From NCBI GenBank assembly GCA_022447585.1, contig JAKVAR010000006.1, forward strand, positions 1-64,000: DNA of 64,000 bases, written 5' to 3'. The notes under the pieces are model-generated. The model saw nothing but the letters and a program-made list of their open reading frames with translations, made no database searches and was not told the origin of the DNA. This document shows, in pieces, positions 27,418 through 36,211 of the stretch (positions are counted from its first letter, which is position 1; each line of letters opens with the position of its first letter). The translations under genes were made by a program, and so were the position numbers. The DNA is from Crocinitomicaceae bacterium (lineage in GTDB: Bacteria; Bacteroidota; Bacteroidia; Flavobacteriales_D; Crocinitomicaceae).

Positions 27418-28166
27418 TTCTCTTAGGTAAGGTTCACGGAGAAATTACCCGACTCAGTGCATTAGGGGAGTTAGAATTTGAAGTCGAAAATTTCCTTGAT
27501 TCAATAATCTATTTCAGACGCGTATTGGGTTTGATCCCATTTCCTTAGACAAATTGAGAGGCAAGCACTTGATTTCATAGTAAAATTTATAATAACCAAT
27601 ATTTTATGAAATAATTTGAGAGTGGAATGAATTCGTTTTTCGATGCTATGAATTGCCCTGGTTGCATATTGAATTGCTTTATAAATATGCTATTGGGACC
27701 ATGTCTTTGTGAATTAAATTGATAGGAAATGGGTTGTCAAATGTTGACTTTTATATAATTGGGACTCATAGAGAAAATATTAGGCAAAATCAGAGTAATG
27801 GATAATTACTTAATGACAATGAAGTTTTAAGTGCAAATACCTTTTTATATATCTATTCCATATAGGAGAATGATTGTTAATACGGAGGTCCCCCCTAGCC
27901 TATTAATCTTGTTATGCTTTCGCTTCTTTAATTATCGAAGCGAAATCTCCAAGATTACATAAACATCTACAGATAACTCCAATTGTCGTAAAAACGGCAT
28001 AGAATAAGAATTCAACAAAGATTTCCGCAAGTATTTCGTTGACTAATTCTATTATTGAAATAGAGATTACTAAGGATGAGATGAGCTAATGTTAAAGGCT
28101 TTGATTAGACAGTATTCGTTCAAAAGTTAATTTGAATGCAGTTAAAAGAAATATTTGGAAGCTCGT
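27418..28166 (+). other. Long non-coding stretch with scattered remnants
   Basis: A 44-codon ORF beginning at 27415 (MILLGKVHGEITRL) and a protein-like segment near 27630-27700 (EFVFRCYELPWLHIELLYKY) suggest another decayed gene. No RNA gene, repeat or attC-like core is recognised in the rest. Confidence 0.3.
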
Positions 28167-29327
28167 TTACTCTTTTACTAAAGGCAGTACAGCTTTTTTA
28201 TCTCCAGAGCTAATTACCAATAGATAAACTCCCTTTGGTTCATCTATGTTTAGATTCAATAATTGACTATTATAGTAGTTGTTTGATTCTACTATTCTGC
28301 CACTCAAATCCGTAATAGCAACCATTACAGTTTGGTATTTTTCTCCTAGATCAATAGTGAAATTGCCATTTGTTGGGTTAGGGGATATCAACAGTTCTTT
28401 CCCGAATGCATTCTCCATTATTCCAGCACTTGTCACCGTGTAACACGATGAGGTATCGGAGCACTCATTTTTATTTACTATTACCGCGTATTCTCCATTT
28501 GCTGCTGCCGTAAAGGATTGACCTGTAGCTCCTGGAATTGTTGTCATATTCGGACATTCTAACCATTGATAGGTTGCCCCTGACTCGTTCGATGTTAATG
28601 TACTACTAGTTTGGCTTACGGATAAGTCTAGGGTATTTATCGTAAGGTCGATAGTGATGATGGAATCACAATTTTCAGCATTAGGGATGGTATCCATATA
28701 GGTGTTAGAACTTGTCCAAATATAATTTCCGCTTGGAGATGTATAGCTGTCACAGGCAGTTGTGGTAAGGCTACTTGTTGTATTACAGGATGCTGGTTCT
28801 ATACAATCTAGCAGGTCCACTGTGAATACACCATTTCCTGATCCTTGTGTTGGCGGTAAGCAATTAATTGTGATGGATGTCGCTCCGGAAGGAATTTGAA
28901 CCCTTATTACGGGTGATGCAAGCCCACCAACTTGCTCAAACGCATTTCCTGTTATGAGTAGATCTGTAGGGCAGTTAGAAGTTAGAGTGGCAGAGCCATT
29001 GTTAGTCGTAATCATCCCATTTTCGTAGGTATTCATAACACCCGAAACAAAGGAAACATCATAGACGGGAACAGAAAAATTAAACGTCAAAGCATCTCCT
29101 GGATCTATGCGAATTGTGTTGGCATCACAGGAGGCAGGACTACATCCATAAGGAGTATAGGGACCTAGGGTTCCTGAATTCGTTCCACCCATAGTGACAG
29201 TAACTCCAGTTGTTGACACGAATGGAAAGTCCCCCATATTGTAATGGGCAACCGCTGCTGGATCGCATTGTGCAATACTTATATAGGTGAAGAAGATGAA
29301 TGTAAAAAGAAGGTAGGTATATTTCAT
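28167..29327 (-). CDS. T9SS-secreted protein, unknown catalytic role
   Basis: A 386-residue protein with a signal peptide ending ISIAQ (start ATG 29327; a longer frame would precede it). The first domain (about 20-190) is a beta-rich Thr/Ser/Gly module. A middle part has CDSYTSPSGNYIWTSSNTYM and LTINTLDLSV, a repeat common in Bacteroidota surface proteins. An Ig-like segment follows (ATYQWLECPNMTTIPGAT). The C-terminus is a type A sorting domain (LLISPNPTNGNFTIDLG, final AVLPLVKE). Likely a cell-surface or released protein. Confidence 0.8.
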   Translation of the reverse strand: MKYTYLLFTFIFFTYISIAQCDPAAVAHYNMGDFPFVSTTGVTVTMGGTNSGTLGPYTPYGCSPASCDANTIRIDPGDALTFNFSVPVYDVSFVSGVMNTYENGMITTNNGSATLTSNCPTDLLITGNAFEQVGGLASPVIRVQIPSGATSITINCLPPTQGSGNGVFTVDLLDCIEPASCNTTSSLTTTACDSYTSPSGNYIWTSSNTYMDTIPNAENCDSIITIDLTINTLDLSVSQTSSTLTSNESGATYQWLECPNMTTIPGATGQSFTAAANGEYAVIVNKNECSDTSSCYTVTSAGIMENAFGKELLISPNPTNGNFTIDLGEKYQTVMVAITDLSGRIVESNNYYNSQLLNLNIDEPKGVYLLVISSGDKKAVLPLVKE

Positions 29328-29369
29328 AGGGCTGATCTTAATTAGCATCTTTGTTTGAATCGGGACCAT

Positions 29370-29586
29370 GAATTTTTTTCACGATAGATCCAAAATTGAA
29401 GTGTAAATCTAGAAAATATTGTTCAACAATAAACCATCTAGACAGGAGATTTTTAAATCTCAGAAGCGGAAATAATAATTGAAAAATTCGGCAATAAATC
29501 TGTTGTACATTTCAGTTATTGCTTCTCAGTAAGAGTTACATGATGAATCCAAACTATATATTTAAGACTTCGGCTTTAGCTTGTTG
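29370..29586 (+). other. Intergenic stretch with a short hairpin
   Basis: Just before the small gene at 29587, a gacttcggctttagc segment resembles the loops of other attC-like sites, but no long stem was found. Nothing else is recognised. Confidence 0.25.
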
Positions 29587-29787
29587 ATGACAACAACTTT
29601 AAATACACTTGAGTATTGTAAAATTAATTTTCCAAAATCAGATACAAATCATCCCGAATGGAAAAAGACCATTAATAGTAATTTCTATCGGTTCGAACTT
29701 TTGCTGATAATAGAGTGTAAAATTGAAATAACTGAATCAGACGAAGGATATCAATTGGAATTATCAGGTGAATCTGGTGAAGAGTAG
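29587..29787 (+). CDS. Small acidic protein (66 aa), unknown
   Basis: A 66-codon ORF from ATG 29587 (two in-frame TTG codons precede it). The sequence has protein-like composition: FPKSDTNHPEWKKTI, FELLLIIECKIEITESDEGY, ending GESGEE. No family is recognised. It sits alone in a spacer between a - strand T9SS gene and the GH64-like gene. Confidence 0.45.
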   Translation: MTTTLNTLEYCKINFPKSDTNHPEWKKTINSNFYRFELLLIIECKIEITESDEGYQLELSGESGEE

Positions 29788-30032
29788 AATCTAATTATGT
29801 TCGATTTAAGTTTAAAGCCTGTTTATTGGCTCAACAAAAAAATAAAATTAGTCTATGAATATTTTTAAAACCGGCCGTCTTCAGATTACATGATTTTATT
29901 ATTCATTTGTTCTTAAAGTTGAGACTATTTTTCTCCTTATAATTTCTATTTTAGGAATTAATAAAACTGATAAAAACACTATTCATAAAAATTAAAATTG
30001 TAAATGATCGCGGCGATGCGGACAAGTTATTT

Positions 30033-31412
30033 TTGTATCTAACAGCGAAAGCGGGAACAGCAATCAACGTGACTGGATTGAAAGTCGGAGTTTCAATTAA
30101 GCTATCAGATTTTACAAAGAATAATCCGTCAATGGAACTAAAGATGACCAGTATTGTTGGTGCTAGACTGTATGTGGGTTATGGTGAATTCCCTTCTTCT
30201 CCCGACCCACTTGGAAAACAATATTATGGATGGATTGAATTTACAAAAAAACATGGTGAAAATATCGTTTGGGTAAATTTATCCAATGTTGACATGATAG
30301 GTTTACCTTTAGCTTTAGCCGGAACAGATAATACTAATCGCCCATTTACTCTTGGTTATAAGAAGAGTATTAACACAATTATTTCTGACATAGCAAAGAA
30401 TGCATTAAAGCAGCCATATAAGACAAATGCTGCGTATATTAAATGTGATAGTGGTCATATAAAAATAGCTGGTCCGAATAAATCTCCTGAATCCTATCCA
30501 TCTTATAGATCGTATATCAATTCTTTAAATAAAACAAAAGCTCGTTTAGTAATAACTTCTGATACACCTAAAAATGGAAGTGCAGAGTTGTTTACAGGCG
30601 GTTTTACTGGAATTACCGGTAAGAAGGAGGCAATAATTAGTTTGAAAAGTGGGAGTAATACCATTGTGTTGAAGAATGATCAATTTAATTCAAAAACCTG
30701 TTACGAATGCGGCGGTGGTACATTAATATATAATGGACACATCGTAGAACAAAATCAACTCATTAAGAAAAATGATCCGCAAAAAATAAAGGATAATAAA
30801 ATGTTATCGAATTCAACCTTTAGGAATATTCTGATCGGAATCAATGAAGGCTATTTTACTCCAAATGGATCAAATAGAAGCTCAGATTTCGGTGGACTAA
30901 TTCCTTTTGCTAAAGGAAATGGTAATAAATATGCTCAGGCACTTCATGAAACTTCGAATTCTTACGGGTTCCCTTATGCTGATTCAAATCTTAAAACCTT
31001 GATTATGGCTTCTCCTGACGATATGCTTACGATGACAATTTGTAAAGATTATGAAGCGAAAGGGTATCAAAAACCTGATGAGAACACAGCTAATATACCT
31101 AGATCTGGTGATTATAGTTTTGGTATTGGTGAACATAGTCAACATCTTGGAATGATTAAAATAGGTGGATGGAGATATCCAACAACACCTAAGGGGGCTT
31201 ATGGAGGTATTTTACCTACAGTATCTGAGTGGACAAAAATGGAGTTTACCGGACCGGGGAAACATATTTGGTTTAAAACTACAGGCACCGGAGAAATACA
31301 TGGGAAAGAATGTTTTAAATCTGAACCAAGTTGGGTCAAGAAAAAATTGACGTGGGGAGCGGATATAAAGTGGAAAGATGGTGCTTCTTCTCCAGATAAA
31401 CCGACATCTTAA
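30033..31412 (+). CDS. GH64-like beta-1,3-glucanase, start unclear
   Basis: The conserved N-terminus IKIKIVNDRGDADKLFLYLT begins before the only usable start (TTG 30033); the frame is open from 29955 but has no ATG, GTG or TTG there. The protein matches the glucan endo-1,3-beta-glucosidase GH64/thaumatin-like pattern: ARLYVGYGEFPSSPDPLGKQ, YGWIEFTK, VWVNLSNVDMIGLPLAL, and SYGFPYADSNLKTLIMASPD near the middle-to-end. GH64 enzymes release laminaripentaose from beta-1,3-glucan. No signal peptide is visible. The 5' end may have been damaged, so it may be silent. The gene is followed by attC-like site L. Confidence 0.7.
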   Translation: MYLTAKAGTAINVTGLKVGVSIKLSDFTKNNPSMELKMTSIVGARLYVGYGEFPSSPDPLGKQYYGWIEFTKKHGENIVWVNLSNVDMIGLPLALAGTDNTNRPFTLGYKKSINTIISDIAKNALKQPYKTNAAYIKCDSGHIKIAGPNKSPESYPSYRSYINSLNKTKARLVITSDTPKNGSAELFTGGFTGITGKKEAIISLKSGSNTIVLKNDQFNSKTCYECGGGTLIYNGHIVEQNQLIKKNDPQKIKDNKMLSNSTFRNILIGINEGYFTPNGSNRSSDFGGLIPFAKGNGNKYAQALHETSNSYGFPYADSNLKTLIMASPDDMLTMTICKDYEAKGYQKPDENTANIPRSGDYSFGIGEHSQHLGMIKIGGWRYPTTPKGAYGGILPTVSEWTKMEFTGPGKHIWFKTTGTGEIHGKECFKSEPSWVKKKLTWGADIKWKDGASSPDKPTS

Positions 31413-31424
31413 ATAATAAATAAT

Positions 31425-31482
31425 ACTAACAATGTATAAGCGGCATTAAAACAGTCAATTATACATGAACGCTAGCGGCAAC
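31425..31482 (+). other. attC-like site L
   Basis: Inverted repeat atgtataa (31432-31439) with ttatacat (31459-31466) around a loop containing ggcattaaaac, the same loop word as sites A and J. It ends gaacgctagcggcaac, which contains the palindrome cgctagcg instead of the usual cgtta core. Confidence 0.45.
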
Positions 31483-31544
31483 AAAGAGTATGACCAAATT
31501 GGCAACTTACTTCGAACAGATCCAACATTAAAATCAAACCGATT

Positions 31545-32351
31545 ATGAAAAGGACATTTATTTTATTTCTATTCTTAATTACCAATTTGTTTATGACTCA
31601 TGGACAAAGTGATTTTCTGCCTTTTAGCTTAAATGACCATGGTCACAATGTTTGGTTAACAACGATAAATGAGAGTAACATTGCCTCTAATACCTTTCAA
31701 CAATTAAAAATCTTAGACCCCTGCGATTCGATTTGTATCGAATCCAGGATGTCAGGAGATTTTCCATTTACAATGCAAATTTTCACTTTTAGCGATAGCT
31801 TACGAATTCAGACTTATAATGCAGAAAAAAAACAACTGATAAAAACAGAATGTTACAAATATAAGCGATCACTATTAGGAGTTCCATATTATTATATAGT
31901 TTATATGAATAGTTATAAAATTAGAATTATACCCCAACCTGCTTATGGATATTTTTACAACATCGATGTCGAATTTGACGGTCTTCCAGCTTTGGATGAT
32001 CCTGAATACAATGTTTGGATTGGCGAGGTGCCAGCGAATTTACTTAGCTGCGATAGCACTGAAAAAGAATTTATTTTATCTCCTTACAATCAAAAGGTTG
32101 CAGAAGGGTTTTCAATAAATAAGTATATATTCTCTGATGAGAAGATTCAAATATTCACTTTTGGAGATAGTTTGCGAATTCAAACTTTACAATGGTTCGG
32201 AGGGAAAATTTTAGAAACGGAATTCTATAGTTACGAGCCAATAGAAAATGAGCCTTCTTCTTTTTGGGTTTATTTCTCTAATTGTAAAGTAAAATTCAAA
32301 GCAGCTTCGGCAAAAAAGAGTCAGTATGAAATAACTGTTTTACATGAATAA
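31545..32351 (+). CDS. Secreted protein with internal tandem duplication, unknown
   Basis: A 268-residue protein with a signal peptide ending MTHGQ. It has two copies of one module: first FTMQIFTFSDSLRIQTYN with ECYKYKR and YIVYMNSYKIRIIP, second EKIQIFTFGDSLRIQT with EFYSYEP and FWVYFSNCKVKFK. Each copy is about 100 residues. No family recognised; a beta-sandwich repeat protein is likely. It follows attC-like site L and stands alone. Confidence 0.65.
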   Translation: MKRTFILFLFLITNLFMTHGQSDFLPFSLNDHGHNVWLTTINESNIASNTFQQLKILDPCDSICIESRMSGDFPFTMQIFTFSDSLRIQTYNAEKKQLIKTECYKYKRSLLGVPYYYIVYMNSYKIRIIPQPAYGYFYNIDVEFDGLPALDDPEYNVWIGEVPANLLSCDSTEKEFILSPYNQKVAEGFSINKYIFSDEKIQIFTFGDSLRIQTLQWFGGKILETEFYSYEPIENEPSSFWVYFSNCKVKFKAASAKKSQYEITVLHE

Positions 32352-32398
32352 CATTTTAAGATTCTAAAGCATTCTATTTATTAAATTTAATTGCACTA

Positions 32399-32554
32399 TG
32401 TGCCAATTAGGTTATTTAGATGTTATTACGGAAAACGAACCTCCAGTCCAGGACGTAAAATCATTGCGAATTGACTAGAGATTATTTAATTGTTGACAGT
32501 GTTCCAAGGACCAAAAATGCGGTTGAAACTATAATTAAAGATGTTATTGAATAA
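32399..32554 (+). pseudogene. Short frameshifted coding remnant
   Basis: From ATG 32399 one frame reads MCQLGYLDVITENEPPVQD and VKSLRID then stops; another frame continues RDYLIVDSVPRTKNAVETII to a TAA at 32552. Joined, they form a plausible 51-residue C-terminal fragment with a frameshift near 32477. Family unknown. Confidence 0.35.
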
Positions 32555-32578
32555 TACATCTCTTTTAAACAAAAACTC

Positions 32579-33013
32579 ATGCGATATACGAACATAATAT
32601 TACTGTTATTCATAATAATTCATGGGAATAGCTATGCTCAAGTTGATCCATTACTAATGGACTCGATGGAATACTGTAAAACGTTTACCTTCAACTCCAA
32701 GCAGTATAATATATTTGATAATGGTTTTATTTATTCTTGTGGACTACCTATTTATAGCGAAGTATACTGTGTGCCCGAAGATTCTAATCAAGTACTTATC
32801 AAAGAAAAAACGAATAATGAAGGCTCCTATTCAATCGGTTTTTGGGGGCTTAAGGATTTTGAACTTTCGAACGGAAATACTATCAAATGTTGGATGAGAA
32901 TGTCTACAACGTTCTATTTCAATAAGGATGACCAACTTATAAAAATAGAAGCTTATAAAAATGAAGCTACACAACCTTTACAGAGGGCTAAGGTTATCCT
33001 TAAAGAAAACTAA
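32579..33013 (+). CDS. Small secreted protein, unknown function
   Basis: A 144-residue protein with a signal peptide ending NSYAQ. The mature part is about 120 residues with CGLPIYSEVYCVPED (two cysteines) and a C-terminal segment TTFYFNKDDQLIKIEAY typical of beta-sheet secreted proteins. No family is recognised. It lies in the run of + strand one-gene units between 29.6 and 34 kb. Confidence 0.6.
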   Translation: MRYTNIILLLFIIIHGNSYAQVDPLLMDSMEYCKTFTFNSKQYNIFDNGFIYSCGLPIYSEVYCVPEDSNQVLIKEKTNNEGSYSIGFWGLKDFELSNGNTIKCWMRMSTTFYFNKDDQLIKIEAYKNEATQPLQRAKVILKEN

Positions 33014-33064
33014 TGTCTGCAAAACGAATGTAACTTCCGAACAACTAGACACTAGTCATATTAT

Positions 33065-33356
33065 ATGCATAGAATATATCTTCCAGAGCAAACAGGCGGG
33101 GTTGCAATTCCAAATGATAATATACTCTATTGTGATAATAATTCAGAATATTACCCTCATGAATTGATTCATCTTTATGCTTATAAGCATAAGCAACAAC
33201 TACCCTCATTTTTGGCTAAATGAGGGAATGAATGGTATTAAAGCTGCATTAAATTAAGGTAACACTCATGAAGATTTTTTCTCATTCATTGAAGAAAAAT
33301 TAGAAATTATAGAGGCGTTTTGCAACGACTTCATAAGAAAACAATTAAAAAAATGA
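33065..33356 (+). pseudogene. HEXXH metallopeptidase (gluzincin-like) remnant
   Basis: One frame from ATG 33065 reads PNDNILYCDNNSEYY then PHELIHLYAYKHKQQ, a HEXXH zinc-binding helix. After a frameshift near 33205 another frame reads FWLNEGMNGIKAALN, an NEG motif supplying the third zinc ligand about 20 residues later, as in gluzincins. That frame has TAA inside and ends FIRKQLKK at 33356. The remnant lacks a signal peptide and its N-terminal part, so it is a 3' fragment with at least one frameshift and one nonsense codon. Confidence 0.55.
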
Positions 33357-33430
33357 GCACAACAATATATATGAAATTATAGCACACTTCGGGATACTAA
33401 GCTTCATATACTAACCCTAATGGATTAACG
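33357..33430 (+). other. attC-like site M
   Basis: Inverted repeat tatatgaa (33365-33372) with ttcatata (33400-33407) around a loop containing cacacttcggg. It follows the end of the metallopeptidase remnant directly. The expected closing cgtta core is degenerate (ggattaacg near 33419-33427). Confidence 0.4.
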
Positions 33431-33514
33431 AAACCATAGTGAGCAAAAGAATTTTTGAAATAATTATTTTAGTTGCTACGTTTAGGATGCGCCTATGAAA
33501 GTAATGATAAGCAT

Positions 33515-34018
33515 ATGGAAACAATAAAAAAAAATCATACATCAGTAGAAAACTTATGGAGTTCTTTCTTAAAAGACAACCCAAACAATAGAATAAAAAA
33601 CACACCATTGTCATTCTATTTTTGCGACAATGAAAAAGACGCTGATGAATGTGCTGAACTAGTTGTTAAAGGAATAAAGCAGGCCACTGCAACTTCTTTA
33701 TGGTGGTATGAAAAGAATAATGAAACGCTTCCCAAAGTTGGAGATCAGTATGTTGTAACAAATTGGAACGGTTACGCGAAGGCTATAATCCAAACCATTA
33801 AAATAGAGCAGATTGCATACAATCATATTACTCCCGAATTTGCAGCAATAGAGGGTGAAGGAGATAAATCTTTGGAGTATTGGAAAAGAGTTCATGAGGC
33901 ATACTATAAACGAGAAATGGAACCTCACGGAGACAAGTTTGATGAAAATATGATTATAGTATGTGAATATTTCAAAACCATATATACAGTTAAGAAACAG
34001 AAAGTACAAAATACTTGA
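33515..34018 (+). CDS. ASCH-domain protein
   Basis: A 167-residue protein starting METIKKNHTS. Residues 10-155 fit the ASCH/YqfB-like group: SVENLWSSFLKDNPN, FYFCDNEKDADECAELVVKG, KQATATSLWWYEK, LPKVGDQYVVTNWNGYAKAI and IEGEGDKSLEYWK. ASCH domains have a PUA-like fold and are thought to bind RNA or hydrolyse small acyl-cytidines; no exact role is known. An upstream in-frame TTG (33473) would add 14 residues including LGCAYES. The ATG start is preferred. Fresh attC-like site M precedes it. Confidence 0.75.
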   Translation: METIKKNHTSVENLWSSFLKDNPNNRIKNTPLSFYFCDNEKDADECAELVVKGIKQATATSLWWYEKNNETLPKVGDQYVVTNWNGYAKAIIQTIKIEQIAYNHITPEFAAIEGEGDKSLEYWKRVHEAYYKREMEPHGDKFDENMIIVCEYFKTIYTVKKQKVQNT

Positions 34019-34053
34019 ACCACTGTATCAATTCGGTTTCACTGGCTGACTGA

Positions 34054-34389
34054 ATTCGACCTTCAGGTAGTCTTGAAGTTCAAGTTGCAAAATCAATATT
34101 AAAGGACATTAATCCAGACATCACTATTGAAATCCAAGATGGAAACTGGACTCATGAGAACTATCAAATCCTATAGAAAGTAGATATCGTTATAAATGGA
34201 TGTGATGCAGCTATGGCTATACAAATGATTAGAAAGTGTAAAGAACATAATTTAGATGTGATAGGTTCTAGTCACGATAGGCCTGAGAAAGTCTTTGGTT
34301 TTCCCACTGTTAATCTACCTATCAATCAAGTCGATGAAAAGATGGAGGCCGAATGTGTAAGGAAAGAAATAGAACATGTCCGTTACTAA
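34054..34389 (+). pseudogene. NAD/ATP-binding fold remnant, possibly ThiF/E1-like
   Basis: One + frame runs 112 codons with one internal TAG at 34174. It reads SLEVQVAKSILKDINPDITI, then NYQIL, stop, KVDIVINGCDAAMAIQ and HNLDVIGSSHDRP. The 'lkxiNPxixi ... DvVIngxD' spacing resembles the second half of E1/ThiF-type adenylating enzymes, but the start and the adenylation motifs are missing. The family call is tentative. Confidence 0.4.
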
Positions 34390-34683
34390 CTCCAACAGTT
34401 TATCTTACGTAGATCTTGACATCGCTTCAGAGATTATGAATGGTACGGGAAAACGTATATCACTCGCTCTATGGCATGGTTAACTGGTTGTATAATGTCA
34501 TGAAGGTGTGAGGGTTATTCTTAAGAAAAAAGGAGGGCCGGGAGTCAAGGGAATGTTCTATAACCCATGGACATGTGAAGTATAGCACCCCAAAAGCCCT
34601 ATTAAAGCCGAGATACTCCAATACTTTTTAAGGCGATTTATGCCGAAACTTTAAAAGAATAGTAGCTTATTAGAAATATAAGA
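34390..34683 (+). other. Decayed coding stretch, unknown family
   Basis: One frame near 34395-34480 reads SLSYVDLDIASEIMNGTGKR then ISLALWHG, and another near 34498-34580 reads HEGVRVILKKKGGPGVKGMF, both broken by stops. They may be the end of the same lost gene as 34054-34389. No start or terminator is seen. Confidence 0.3.
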
Positions 34684-34872
34684 ATGAAACATACTATTTT
34701 AGCAAATGGATTTAAAATCCAAAAATCAGTTAAAAAGTATAAATACTGCGTAATTTGTTTTAGACAAGGCAAGTTTTCAATACAGTTCGATTTTTCGAAA
34801 AAGATGGGAATCAAGGTGCTGAAACATAATTGTTTTTTCTTTAATGATATAGACATAATAAGAATTAGTTAA
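34684..34872 (+). CDS. Small protein upstream of glycosyltransferase, doubtful
   Basis: A 62-codon ORF (MKHTILANGFKIQKSVKKYK) ending one base before the glycosyltransferase ATG. The close spacing and start ATG favour a real small gene; the lack of any homology signal and AT-rich context argue against it. Confidence 0.35.
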   Translation: MKHTILANGFKIQKSVKKYKYCVICFRQGKFSIQFDFSKKMGIKVLKHNCFFFNDIDIIRIS

Positions 34873-34873
34873 T

Positions 34874-35848
34874 ATGTTGTTCTCTATTATAATCCCCGTA
34901 TATAATCGTCCTGACGAAGTTGAAGAGCTTTTGTTCTCTCTTACAAAACAAACAGACAAAGAGTTTGAAGTAATAATTGTAGAAGATGGTTCATCATTGA
35001 AGTGCGAAAATGTTTGTGCTAAGTATTCCGCGCAGTTGGATATGAATTATTTTTACAAAAATAATTCAGGACCTGGTGGCAGTAGAAATTTTGGTGCAAA
35101 AGAAGCGCAAGGTGAGTATTTGATTATACTTGATTCAGACTGTATTATTCCTGAAAATTATATTAAGAACATAAGAGCAGAACTTAATTCTGCTCCTTGT
35201 GATTCTTTTGGTGGAGCAGATGCAGCGCACGAGAGTTTTAGTGATATGCAAAAGGCTGTCAATTATGCAATGACTTCGCTTTTTACAACCGGAGGTATTC
35301 GAGGAGGTAAAAAAGATAGCTTAGAAAAATTTCATCCTCGCAGTTTCAATATGGGCATAAAATCCAAAGTCTACAGAGATTTGGGTGGTTTTTCTGATAT
35401 GCGTTATGGCGAAGACATTGACTTCAGTATTCGTATTTTCAAAGCTGGTTATTCAGTAAGGTTGTTTCCAGATGCATTTGTCTATCACAAACGTAGAACA
35501 AACATAAAGAAGTTTTATCAACAGGTTTTTCACTCAGGGGAAGCAAGGATTGAATTATGGAAGAAATATAGTAGTTCGCTCAAGCTTGTTCACTTTTTAC
35601 CTTCTTTTTTTGTCTTAGGAATTATTTTACTGTTGCTTTTATCCTTTTCGCGGACATTTGTTTTCTTGTTACCAATCATATTCTGTTTAATCATTTTTAT
35701 TGATTCTGCCCTTAAAAACAAAAGCATGAAAATCGGATTACTCTCAATTATAGCTTCGTTTGCACAACTATTTGGATATGGATTAGGTTTTTTGAAAGGT
35801 ATGTTCAATCACTTAATACTGAAATTAAATACCCAATCAAGAAAATAA
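34874..35848 (+). CDS. Family 2 glycosyltransferase with C-terminal membrane segments
   Basis: A 324-residue GT-A fold enzyme: nucleotide-binding start FSIIIPVYNRPDEVEELL, VIIVEDGSS, and YLIILDSDCIIP containing the DxD-type metal motif at about 90-95. The ED motif of the acceptor site is YGEDIDFSIRI. The last 90 residues contain hydrophobic segments (about 240-300) anchoring it in the inner membrane. Sugar donor and acceptor unknown. It stands alone with no other polysaccharide genes nearby. Confidence 0.85.
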   Translation: MLFSIIIPVYNRPDEVEELLFSLTKQTDKEFEVIIVEDGSSLKCENVCAKYSAQLDMNYFYKNNSGPGGSRNFGAKEAQGEYLIILDSDCIIPENYIKNIRAELNSAPCDSFGGADAAHESFSDMQKAVNYAMTSLFTTGGIRGGKKDSLEKFHPRSFNMGIKSKVYRDLGGFSDMRYGEDIDFSIRIFKAGYSVRLFPDAFVYHKRRTNIKKFYQQVFHSGEARIELWKKYSSSLKLVHFLPSFFVLGIILLLLLSFSRTFVFLLPIIFCLIIFIDSALKNKSMKIGLLSIIASFAQLFGYGLGFLKGMFNHLILKLNTQSRK

Positions 35849-36211
35849 TATATGTGGACACAAACAAGAAATCGTGGAAATTGAGCGAATAGAACTTTCC
35901 TATATTTAGATTAATATCCTATCCAGTTTCACGCAAAGATCAGCTACGTGCGTTTAAATCCTGGAAGCATCGATACAATGTGAACGATTAGCTTTTGTTT
36001 CAAAAGAATATTCGGAAAAGTTTATCAGCAGATGAGGTTGCTCTTTCCCAAGTCGAATTTCATTATATGGGATAAGGCATTCATTTTAATGGATTATGCA
36101 CGTGTGTTGAATAGAACAAATGTCATTACCTTTTTTGTCAAAAGAAGAAACCCAAAACGAGGCAATTATTTTTAAGAAAAATTTAAACTCGTTTTTTAGG
36201 CAGAAAACTTA
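35849..36211. other. Intergenic stretch, nothing recognised
   Basis: 363 nt between the glycosyltransferase and the - strand gene. I see only scattered short ORFs and no repeat, RNA gene or attC-like core. Confidence 0.3.

Noticed and set aside
3589..34389. Stop-codon recoding to explain interrupted frames
   Set aside because: TGA, TAG and TAA all occur as interruptions, frameshifts are also present, and intact genes use all three stops; decay is simpler.
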